Shown here: positions 18,216 to 25,316 of the stretch, in pieces | Layout: each line of letters starts with the position of its first letter | Position numbering within the stretch: the stretch's first letter is position 1 | NCBI RefSeq assembly: GCF_005845365.1 | Contig: NZ_CP040509.1 | Location: forward strand, 1,054,001-1,118,000 | DNA length: 64,000 bases | Direction of reading: 5' to 3' | Source: Rhodoluna limnophila | GTDB taxonomy: Bacteria; Actinomycetota; Actinomycetes; Actinomycetales; Microbacteriaceae | Made by a program: the position numbers and the translations under genes | Notes under the pieces: model-generated | Databases searched by the model: none | The model's input: the letters and a program-made list of their open reading frames with translations, nothing else | Told to the model about the DNA's origin: nothing

Positions 18216-18808
18216 GGCTCACTCTCCCAAGTGCCGGCAACAGCAGAGACTGTTTTACGAATACTCACTGGCGGTGTGCCCGCCAATTTTGAGTCAAAAA
18301 ATAAACTCAAACGGGACCCGCTCAGACTAAAAATTCCACTCGTGTTTTTCGCGATAATGCCTTCGCCAAGAACTAACCATTGATCTCGCTCCTCAGCAGT
18401 TGGAACTGGAATCGCGGTGGAAGATCGATGAAAAAGTACTCGCCCATCGCCTTGGGACTCGAAATACCAAGCTAAACAAGTCCAAGAAATATTTGCCCCT
18501 GCTGTGGCACTCCTTGCAACAACGAACTGGTCGGCGGTGTTGACGCTGTCAAGCCGAACAGCGGTCGCATTTCGAATGCCAGTGTCAACGCTTTTTGCAA
18601 TTAGCTGCGCTTGTTGCGAGGCACTTGAACCATTTACAACATTTCTTTGGACATTCAGCATCGTGGAGAGCATTCCCGCAAGCATGGTCAGCACAATCAG
18701 CGTTAAGGCTGAGTAGAGCAAGACCTCGATCAGGCCAACACCCTTAGTCGATGTAAATTTTGGACAAGCTTTGAGGAACCTCGATAAGCCGGTCATTTTA
18801 GTTTGCAC
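18206..18808 (-). CDS. PilW-like minor prepilin
   Basis: 200 residues. A basic leader ends in STKG, followed by VGLIEVLLYSALTLIVLTML. This is a class III prepilin signal with cleavage after Gly, Glu at mature position 5 and a hydrophobic helix, although Val replaces the usual Phe at position 1. The rest is a soluble domain. The long N-terminal leader is about 24 residues. It sits between a PilV-like gene (11-nt overlap) and the 590-residue protein (10-nt overlap), as minor pilins usually do. It probably forms part of the tip complex that starts pilus assembly. The exact minor-pilin name is uncertain because these proteins diverge strongly. Confidence 0.7.
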   Translation of the reverse strand: MQTKMTGLSRFLKACPKFTSTKGVGLIEVLLYSALTLIVLTMLAGMLSTMLNVQRNVVNGSSASQQAQLIAKSVDTGIRNATAVRLDSVNTADQFVVARSATAGANISWTCLAWYFESQGDGRVLFHRSSTAIPVPTAEERDQWLVLGEGIIAKNTSGIFSLSGSRLSLFFDSKLAGTPPVSIRKTVSAVAGTWESEPCF

Positions 18809-19226
18809 TTTGAAGATAGATGAGCGTCGTTGCTCTAACGAGTTCCTGATTTCTATCCAAACGGCTTACCGAAACAGTCAAGGCAACAGTGCCTGGATAG
18901 AACGTAGGGCAGGCGGCTAACTCGTCGGCGACGTGCAGTGTTATTCCTCGAGAATCCGTTGTATCAGGAAATGTCGAGGCGAGGAAGGCCACCACGGAAT
19001 CGCAGGTGGATCCGGCCTGACGAGCTGCATCCAGCCTCGATGAGAGGAGATGAGTTGCCATCGAGAGCACTGCATTATTCGTTGATTGCTGAATTCCGGC
19101 TAGAAGCGCTGGGACAAGAGCCAGTGAAAGGGTGGCCAAAACAAACATGGCCACAACAATTTCTACGAGACTGAAACCCTGGTTTGAGACCGTTGACTTT
19201 GACTTGACTTTTCTTAGCATCTTCAA
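18798..19226 (-). CDS. PilV-like minor prepilin
   Basis: 142 residues. The leader ends NQG and is followed by FSLVEIVVAMFVLATLSLALVP, an almost textbook prepilin motif with Phe at +1 and Glu at +5. The short globular part has two cysteines (STCDSVV and LAACPTF) that may form a disulfide. FSLVE(I/V)..AM is commonly seen in PilV/PilI-type minor pilins. The gene starts 30 nt after the hairpin that follows pilA, and overlaps the PilW-like gene by 11 nt. It is likely a low-abundance priming subunit. Confidence 0.8.
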   Translation of the reverse strand: MKMLRKVKSKSTVSNQGFSLVEIVVAMFVLATLSLALVPALLAGIQQSTNNAVLSMATHLLSSRLDAARQAGSTCDSVVAFLASTFPDTTDSRGITLHVADELAACPTFYPGTVALTVSVSRLDRNQELVRATTLIYLQSAN

Positions 19227-19255
19227 CCCCCGCCCCGAAAATTTTCAAGTAAGTA

Positions 19256-19293
19256 CCTGTGTGGGGTGTCAGCTATGCAACACCCCACACAGG
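19256..19293 (-). terminator. Strong hairpin after pilA (attenuator or mRNA-stabilising)
   Basis: CCTGTGTGGGGTGT (19256-19269) pairs perfectly with ACACCCCACACAGG (19280-19293): a 14-bp stem with a 10-nt loop, 14 nt after the pilA stop. No long U-run follows on the minus strand (TACTTACTTGAAAATTTTC), so it may terminate only partly or protect the pilA message from 3' decay. Either would give more major than minor pilin. Confidence 0.7.
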
Positions 19294-19307
19294 GAACATT
19301 GGTCAGG

Positions 19308-19721
19308 CTATGGACAAACCCCAGTAGCAACGCCACCGGTAGGCCCAACATGGAAATTGGCACCAGTCGCTGACAATGACTGGATGCAGAAGGTACCTGC
19401 CGGTGGAGTTTGATCGATGGTCACGGTAACACCATCCGACTGCACGAACCCGAAGGTTTCTAGATCAGTCGTCGACAATGTGAAGTTGCCAGAGTTAGAC
19501 ACAGAGTACGAAATCATTGCGACCTTGGCGTTGGCCAAGTCTGATTTTGCAGCTGAGTCCTTGGCCTGGTCCTGCTGACCCAGAAAGATTGGGATGGCGA
19601 TGGCCGAAAGGATTCCGATAATCAAGACCACTACCAAAAGTTCAATGAGCGAGAAGCCCTTCTGGTTTTTGGTCTTGGTCTCAGTAAGGCCCCCAAGGCG
19701 TTTGATGAGTTTGTTGTTCAT
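19308..19721 (-). CDS. pilA: Major type IV pilin
   Basis: 137 residues from ATG 19721, which has a perfect TAGGAGGT ribosome-binding site; an upstream in-frame ATG at 19757 lacks one. A 22-residue leader ends KNQKG, then FSLIELLVVVLIIGILSAIA, the classic prepilin motif with Phe+1 and Glu+5. The mature pilin has about 115 residues and a C-terminal cysteine pair (TFCIQ and GVCP), typical of the disulfide-bonded D-region of type IVa pilins. The strong ribosome-binding site, the promoter-sized gap upstream (99 nt) and the hairpin downstream all suggest it is the abundant fibre subunit. Confidence 0.93.
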   Translation of the reverse strand: MNNKLIKRLGGLTETKTKNQKGFSLIELLVVVLIIGILSAIAIPIFLGQQDQAKDSAAKSDLANAKVAMISYSVSNSGNFTLSTTDLETFGFVQSDGVTVTIDQTPPAGTFCIQSLSATGANFHVGPTGGVATGVCP

Positions 19722-19793
19722 TTTGTACCTCCTATATTTTTGTGGTGCTATCCCCAAACATACTCTTGTCCAGGAAAATCTCGAGTGTCGTCT

Positions 19794-19811
19794 TTAAGAA
19801 TTAACTCTTAA
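19794..19811. promoter_or_regulatory. AT-rich palindrome upstream of pilA
   Basis: TTAAGAATTAACTCTTAA at 19794-19811 is an inverted repeat (TTAAGA/TCTTAA) 9 nt after the pilC stop and 73 nt before the pilA start. It could be a regulator site for a separate pilA promoter or a weak end-of-pilC element. No convincing -35/-10 pair was found, so the role is open. Confidence 0.3.
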
Positions 19812-19820
19812 TCGCTTGCC

Positions 19821-21050
19821 TCAACGAATCACGTTAAAAATCGTGAAGATTGGCAAGTACAAAGTCACGATCATGCCACCAATCACAATGCCAATAAATG
19901 CAATCATCAGCGGCTCGATAAGAGCAGTTAGCTGAGTTGTTGTGGCATGAATTTCTTGATCGTAAAAATCAGCAATCTTGCCTAGCATGACTTCGAGCGA
20001 ACCGGCGTCTTCACCCACGGAAATCATTTGCGTGACCATTGGTGGGAACATTTTTTCACTTGCCATAGGCTGTGAAACCGTGGTGCCAAGGCGCACAGAT
20101 TCTTGTACGCGAGCCAACGAGCCCTCAACTTGCCAATTGCCCGCAGTGCTAGCAACAACACCCAGTGCCTGCATGATTGGAACACCCGCGCCGATCATGC
20201 TTGAAAAATTCCTAGTAAATCTAGCAATGGCAATTTTCTTAAAGAGCGGCCCGAACACTGGAATTTTGAGTTTGATTGGATCGATGATTTTGCGGATCCA
20301 TGGCTTATTTTTGTTTTTCCCCCACCATGCAAAAAATGCAAGACCAACGACCAGCAGGATGGGTGAACCCCAAGCCGCTATTGGCGACAAAGTAACCAGA
20401 ACTTGGGTTGGCCAAGGAAGCACTCCACCGAGGTCTTTAAACATATTTTCAAAGACCGGCACGATAAAAATTAGCATCGCAATAACGCCAACAACTGCCA
20501 TTAGAAGGACTGCCACAGGATAGGTCATCGACGAGCGAATTGATGCCCTGAGCCTGGCCTCAGATTCGAAGGTATCTGCGATTGAATTCAATGCTTTGTC
20601 AAGGAATCCACCAGTCTCGCCGGCTCGAACCAAACTAGTCATAATTTGCGGAAATATTTCCTGGTGCCGCTCTAGGGCCATGGATAGGGTCATTCCCGAT
20701 TGAACATCAACACGAACATCGACCAGGGCTCTGGCCAGGCGAGGTTTCTCAGTTTGTGAAGCCAAAATTGAAAGCGCCTTCGTTAACGGTAGACCCGACG
20801 ACACCATCGTCGACAACTGCCGAGTCGCAACGGCAAGGTCTTTTGGTGAAACCGTCCGATTTAGTTCGGGTAGACGGAACGGATTTCTAACCTCGGTCAA
20901 AACGCTGGCTTCGGTGATTTCAACCGGAGTCAAACCCTCAGATCGCAAGAGGTCAAGCACCGTGAGACGAGCATCAGCATCGATTCGGCCATTAACCAAC
21001 TGCCCTTTATCGTTCCTCGCCTTGTAGGAGAAACTAGTAGTCCTTGCCAT
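19821..21050 (-). CDS. pilC: Type IV pilus platform protein PilC
   Basis: 409 residues, two tandem T2SSF domains as in PilC/GspF. The N-terminus FSYKARNDKGQLVNGRIDA is typical. Signatures include LVRAGETGGFLDKALNSIAD (first half), ARFTRNFSSMIGAGVPIMQAL and MISVGEDAGSLEVMLGKIADFYDQE (second half). There are three membrane helices (near residues 170-195, 215-240 and 375-400). PilC is the inner-membrane platform turned by PilB or PilT. It follows pilT after 9 nt. Full length and intact. Confidence 0.95.
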   Translation of the reverse strand: MARTTSFSYKARNDKGQLVNGRIDADARLTVLDLLRSEGLTPVEITEASVLTEVRNPFRLPELNRTVSPKDLAVATRQLSTMVSSGLPLTKALSILASQTEKPRLARALVDVRVDVQSGMTLSMALERHQEIFPQIMTSLVRAGETGGFLDKALNSIADTFESEARLRASIRSSMTYPVAVLLMAVVGVIAMLIFIVPVFENMFKDLGGVLPWPTQVLVTLSPIAAWGSPILLVVGLAFFAWWGKNKNKPWIRKIIDPIKLKIPVFGPLFKKIAIARFTRNFSSMIGAGVPIMQALGVVASTAGNWQVEGSLARVQESVRLGTTVSQPMASEKMFPPMVTQMISVGEDAGSLEVMLGKIADFYDQEIHATTTQLTALIEPLMIAFIGIVIGGMIVTLYLPIFTIFNVIR

Positions 21051-21059
21051 CTGCCGCTC

Positions 21060-22214
21060 CTACCTAGGTTTTTTTCCGTGGGGATTCATCTTCGAGTCCG
21101 CCTCTACTGCCAAGAACCCATGACCACGGCCAATTAGCTTCATCAAGGCTTCACGATCATGTGCCACGTCATACGCCGCCTGCAAGGAAATCAGTCTGGA
21201 CTGCACTCGGTTCGCTAAGTCTTGATCAAGACCCTGCATACCTTCATCCTTGCCGGCCATCATGGTGGTAGGTATTTGGAAAGCTTTGTTTTCTCGAATC
21301 ATGTTGGCAATAGCTGGATTGACGACAAGAATTTCAGAAGCGGCCACCCTACCCTTACCGCTGATGTGAGGTACCAGGACCTGGCTGACAATGCCCCGCA
21401 GTGTTAGGGCAAGTTGAATTCGTATCTGAGCTTGCTGATCCGCAGGAAACACGTCGACAATACGATTGATTGTCTGTGCGGCATCCTGAGTATGAAGGGT
21501 GGCGAACACTAGGTGCCCGGTTTCAGCCGCAGTCAAAGCGGCTGAGATAGTCTCGTAGTCTCTCAGTTCACCAATCAAAATCACGTCCGGGTCTTGCCGA
21601 AGCACGTGTCGGAGAGCATCCGCAAAACTATGGGTGTCTGAGCCAACTTCGCGTTGGTTCACCATGGCTTTGTCGCTGGAATGAACAAACTCAATGGGGT
21701 CTTCGACCGTCATAATGTGCACCGCACGAGAATGATTGATCCGATCAATCATTGCGGCTAGGGTGGTGGACTTTCCGGACCCAGTCGGCCCGGTAACCAA
21801 AACCAAACCACGAGGTAGCTCGGTAAAACTTGCCAAGACTTCCGGTACACCCAGCGCTTCTAGGCTCAAAATTTTCTCAGGAATTACACGGATGGCAGCG
21901 CCCATGCAGTTCTGCTGGAGGTACAGATTTATCCTGAACCTGATTGCGTTATTGAGCTTGAATGAAAAATCTAACTCCAGATCAGCTTCAAATCGATTGC
22001 GTTGCTCCTCGTTGAGAAGGCTCATTAAGTAGGCTTCAACATCCGCTTTGGACCAAACGCCTGCACCCGGCAGATTCATTAGCGCACCGTCAACGCGAAT
22101 CTTCGGAACAGCATCACAAATTACATGCAAATCGGATGCTCGAAGATTCGGGAGGCTTTCAAGCACACTGAGGATGGCAAGCTCCGGTGCGCTGGTGCGA
22201 TGTAGATTACTCAT
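21060..22214 (-). CDS. pilT: Pilus retraction ATPase PilT
   Basis: 384 residues. Walker A is VTGPTGSGKST (residues 141-150), the Asp box lies in MTVEDPIEFVHSSDKAMVNQREVG, Walker B is DPDVILIGELRDYETI and the His box is HLVFATLHTQDAAQTINR. Residues AIANMIRENKAFQIPTTM correspond to the AIRNLIRE motif needed for retraction in PilT, which separates it from PilB. It powers depolymerisation of the pilus and hence twitching or DNA pulling. It begins 2 nt after pilB and precedes pilC by 9 nt. Confidence 0.94.
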   Translation of the reverse strand: MSNLHRTSAPELAILSVLESLPNLRASDLHVICDAVPKIRVDGALMNLPGAGVWSKADVEAYLMSLLNEEQRNRFEADLELDFSFKLNNAIRFRINLYLQQNCMGAAIRVIPEKILSLEALGVPEVLASFTELPRGLVLVTGPTGSGKSTTLAAMIDRINHSRAVHIMTVEDPIEFVHSSDKAMVNQREVGSDTHSFADALRHVLRQDPDVILIGELRDYETISAALTAAETGHLVFATLHTQDAAQTINRIVDVFPADQQAQIRIQLALTLRGIVSQVLVPHISGKGRVAASEILVVNPAIANMIRENKAFQIPTTMMAGKDEGMQGLDQDLANRVQSRLISLQAAYDVAHDREALMKLIGRGHGFLAVEADSKMNPHGKKPR

Positions 22215-22216
22215 AA

Positions 22217-23884
22217 TTAGGCCACCACCCTTAGCACTTCTTCGATGCTGGTTAAACCTTCGGCGACCTTGGCAAATCCGTCATCGCGCAGGGTTGACAT
22301 TCCTTCGCTAATTGCAAGAGCCTCAATTTCCGAACTTGAAGCACGGTCGAGAATAAGGCGTTCTATACCTTCGGTAATGGGCATGACTTCATGAATAGCC
22401 AGGCGGCCTCGGTACCCAGTTTTTGAGCACCGGTTGCATCCTCCTGGCCCAAAGAAGGTTGCATCTTTATGCTTGGGGCTATCCAAGAAACCTGCAGCTT
22501 TTAGATGTGACTGCTTCGGCTCAAATTCAATTTTGCATTCACCGCAAAGCCGCCTAGCGAGCCTCTGCGCCATTACACAGTCAAGTGCCGAAGCAACGAG
22601 AAAAGGCTCGACACCCAATTCGATAAGCCGAGTAACGGCGCTAGGGGCGTCATTGGTGTGAAGTGTGGAAAGCACTAGGTGACCGGTTAGGGCTGACTCA
22701 ACGGCTATCTGCGCGGTTTCGCGGTCTCTAATCTCACCCACCATCACGATGTTTGGGTCAGCGCGCAGGATGGAGCGAAGTGCATTCGCGAAGGTTAGAC
22801 CTGCCCGCTGGTTTACCTGCATTTGATTGATACCGAGCATTCGATACTCAATCGGATCTTCAATTGTGATGACATTAACCTCGGGGCCAGAAACGACACC
22901 CAGGCTGGCGTATAAAGTGGTCGTCTTTCCGGAGCCGGTTGGTCCAGTAACCAGAGTCATACCCCAAGGTTTTTCGACAGCACTCCGATAGGCCTCTAGG
23001 TTCTCGGGCCTCAACCCAAGCTCCTCGAAAGTCATGTTGGTGGTGCGGCTGTCCAAAATTCGGAGGACTATCTTCTCGCCCCAAACTGTTGGAAGGCTTG
23101 CAACGCGAAGATCACGGGTCTCTGAACCAGACGTAAAGGTCATGCGCCCATCTTGGGGAATTCGTCGTTCCGAGATATCCATGTCACTCATAACTTTGAT
23201 TCGTGACAGAATCTCAGCCTGAATACTTTTTGGTTGCCGCTGGGACTCATGTAAGACTCCATCAATCCGGAACCGGATCCTGAGATCATGCTCTCCCGGC
23301 TCCAAATGGATATCTGAGGCGCGATCTTGGATTGCCTGAGCAATGAGCAGGTTCACGAAACGAACAATTGGGGCATTTTTTTCAGAATCATCATCAATTA
23401 TCTTGATTGCTTGCTTGGCATGCCCCTGTTGAATTTCGCTACTTAGACTCGTCAGCTCTTCGTCAGATCTTAGGAATGTGTTGATCGCAGTTAGTATCTC
23501 CTCGCGGGAAGCTACTACCGGCTCAATAATCATTTTTGTGGCCGCACGCACATCATCGATTGCGACGACATTGGTCGGGTCGGACACGGCAAGGGTTAGA
23601 ATGTTGCCCTGTTGTTCCAGCGGTAGCAAAGTGTGTCGTCTGCAAAGTTCTGCCGGGATCAGGGCGATAGTAGTGGCGTTGACTGGGTAATCCTTTACGC
23701 TCACAAACTTAGTGTTACTCCTAGCTGCTGCGGCCTCTGCCATATCGCGGCTAGTAATTAGACCTTTTTTTAGAAGGAGATTCGCCAACTCCTCGTCAGA
23801 GTCAGCAATTCCCTGAAATTCCTCGATTTGCTCGCGAGAAATTAATTTTTTAGTGACAAAAATGTCGATTAGTGACCGATACAT
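22217..23884 (-). CDS. pilB: Pilus extension ATPase PilB
   Basis: 555 residues. An N-terminal MshEN-type domain (residues about 1-140) precedes the GspE/PilB ATPase domain with Walker A GPTGSGKTT (314-322), Asp box TIEDPIEYRMLGINQMQVN, Walker B DPNIVMVGEIRDRETAQ, and His box HLVLSTLHTNDAPSAV. A tetracysteine zinc motif (LCGECKIEF then GGCNRCSKTGYRGR) lies near residues 462-505, as in true assembly ATPases. It drives pilin polymerisation. It starts 3 nt after the solute-binding lipoprotein gene, so the two are on one transcript. Confidence 0.96.
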   Translation of the reverse strand: MYRSLIDIFVTKKLISREQIEEFQGIADSDEELANLLLKKGLITSRDMAEAAAARSNTKFVSVKDYPVNATTIALIPAELCRRHTLLPLEQQGNILTLAVSDPTNVVAIDDVRAATKMIIEPVVASREEILTAINTFLRSDEELTSLSSEIQQGHAKQAIKIIDDDSEKNAPIVRFVNLLIAQAIQDRASDIHLEPGEHDLRIRFRIDGVLHESQRQPKSIQAEILSRIKVMSDMDISERRIPQDGRMTFTSGSETRDLRVASLPTVWGEKIVLRILDSRTTNMTFEELGLRPENLEAYRSAVEKPWGMTLVTGPTGSGKTTTLYASLGVVSGPEVNVITIEDPIEYRMLGINQMQVNQRAGLTFANALRSILRADPNIVMVGEIRDRETAQIAVESALTGHLVLSTLHTNDAPSAVTRLIELGVEPFLVASALDCVMAQRLARRLCGECKIEFEPKQSHLKAAGFLDSPKHKDATFFGPGGCNRCSKTGYRGRLAIHEVMPITEGIERLILDRASSSEIEALAISEGMSTLRDDGFAKVAEGLTSIEEVLRVVA

Positions 23885-23887
23885 TCT

Positions 23888-24775
23888 CTACTCTTCCCCG
23901 TTCACTGTTGCCTGCGCCATGGCGCCCGCCTGAACACCCCAAGAGGCAAGAATTGTGCGATAGGTTCCGTCATTAATCGAAGCTTGTGTGGCCAGCTGCA
24001 GAGCCTTTGCCAACGAGCTACCTTTCGCAACTGGAAAACTGTAATCGAAAAGGTCATACGGCTCTTCAATAGCCTTTAGCTTGCTCCCAGATTGCTTAAC
24101 CGCGTATAACGTAACCGGCGAATCGGCAACAAATGCATCCACGCGACCAATCAACAACGCCTCTGAGGCATCCTGCTGGTTGTCATAGCTCAAGACCTTC
24201 AGCTCGGCGCGACCCTGGTCAAGGCACTGTTGGCTCCGAGCAGGTAATTCCTCTTGCTCCTGAAAAATTCCGGACTGAACTGCGATTCTCAAACCACAGG
24301 CATTCCTCGGATCAATTTGCTGTTGACCAGACTTTTGAGCCCAAAGGCTGCCCGCGGAATAATAATTGACCATGTCGACTAACATCCTGCGTTCCGGGGT
24401 ATCAAACATTGAAGAAACAGCTGTGTCTACACGGTTGGCCTCGACGGCCGGAATGATTGAATCAAACCTGTAGTTCTGAAATCGAACGCTGACGCCTAGT
24501 TTGTTTGCGATTTGCTCGACGAGTTCGACTTCCCAACCTGAAAAAGATCCGTCGATGGCCTTGAATTCGTTTGGCGGATACGTCGCATCGATTGCGACTC
24601 TAATCAACCCTGAGTTTCTAATGCTGGCGGGCAGTGCCGCGCGCGCCTCTGCATCGACTAGCGGGTGCGAGCTTTGCGAAGGACTCGGTGAGGGCTGACC
24701 AGAGTTTGAGGTGCATGAGGCCAGGCCCAGCCCAATGCATGCCAGAGTTGCGACAAACAGCAATCTTCGTTTCAT
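23888..24775 (-). CDS. Family 3 solute-binding lipoprotein at head of the pilus operon
   Basis: 295 residues. The signal peptide ends in lipobox LASC with Cys21, then a Ser/Pro-rich linker. The mature part begins IRNSGLIRVAIDATYPPNEFKAIDG and has GWEVELVEQIANKLGVSVRF and ANRVDTAVSSMFDTPERR, the SBP_bac_3 family pattern for amino acids or similar small molecules. No permease or ATPase gene is adjacent. The next gene, pilB, starts 3 nt after its stop, and this is the first gene of the whole pilus cluster. It may sense a nutrient for pilus function, or may serve an ABC transporter encoded elsewhere. The role is inference; the family is clear. Confidence 0.85.
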   Translation of the reverse strand: MKRRLLFVATLACIGLGLASCTSNSGQPSPSPSQSSHPLVDAEARAALPASIRNSGLIRVAIDATYPPNEFKAIDGSFSGWEVELVEQIANKLGVSVRFQNYRFDSIIPAVEANRVDTAVSSMFDTPERRMLVDMVNYYSAGSLWAQKSGQQQIDPRNACGLRIAVQSGIFQEQEELPARSQQCLDQGRAELKVLSYDNQQDASEALLIGRVDAFVADSPVTLYAVKQSGSKLKAIEEPYDLFDYSFPVAKGSSLAKALQLATQASINDGTYRTILASWGVQAGAMAQATVNGEE

Positions 24776-24803
24776 TCGCTCACGTCCCCTTGCGCAATCA
24801 AAC

Positions 24804-24824
24804 CACTAGCAAAATCTCCTAGTG
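24804..24824. promoter_or_regulatory. Inverted repeat upstream of the pilus operon
   Basis: CACTAG (24804-24809) and CTAGTG (24819-24824) form a 6-bp inverted repeat with a 9-nt spacer, about 30 bp upstream of the first operon gene. It could be an operator or part of a leader hairpin for the 11-kb pilus transcript. Rest of the 24776-24893 gap shows nothing definite. Confidence 0.25.
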
Positions 24825-24893
24825 ATTCTTAAACCTAGCGCCTCGCGCGAAAAAGTTTGCATTCAAAATATCTAGGCGATCTTTTCGGGAAGA

Positions 24894-25316
24894 TCAATCG
24901 ACTGATTTACAAGCCACAAACCAGGTCAGGGCAGCGGCAATCGCAAGACCCAGGAAGACCGCCAACCAATCAACCCGATTGTTTAAGCCTTCGGCCAAAA
25001 CCACCTGAACTCTGGGCATCGAATCCGATAGCCACAGAATGAGGAGTGTTTGCAGCGAGAAATAACCGAAGATTCCCACCATTAGCCACGCAGATGCAGT
25101 TCTTTTGAGCAGAGACAGCGTCCATTCCAGAAACAAACTCGCGACCGCCACAATGGCTACAAAAAACCCAATGTCAATAAAGAAATATGGGTGCAGAGAG
25201 TGTGACTGTGCAATCAGCACCTTTTCAATAGTTAGTGCGATAGTTCCAAAAACCAAAACAATCGTGACCGACCAAGGCGACCGAGGGAAGGCGCCTTGCG
25301 TCCAAGGGTTAATCAT
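24894..25316 (-). CDS. Hypothetical membrane protein (140 aa)
   Basis: 140 residues from ATG 25316; the frame is open further, but this ATG overlaps the stop of the upstream acyltransferase by 8 nt, the normal arrangement here. Four hydrophobic segments alternate with short polar loops (LIAQSHSLHPYF, WTLSLLKRTAS, WLSDSMPRVQVVLAEGLNNRVD). No known domain is visible. Co-transcription with the O-acyltransferase suggests a part in cell-surface modification, but that is only context. Confidence 0.6.
   Translation of the reverse strand: MINPWTQGAFPRSPWSVTIVLVFGTIALTIEKVLIAQSHSLHPYFFIDIGFFVAIVAVASLFLEWTLSLLKRTASAWLMVGIFGYFSLQTLLILWLSDSMPRVQVVLAEGLNNRVDWLAVFLGLAIAAALTWFVACKSVD

Noticed and set aside
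19978-20523. A 181-codon plus-strand open frame
   Set aside because: Antisense to the conserved second half of pilC; no ribosome-binding site or recognisable domain.
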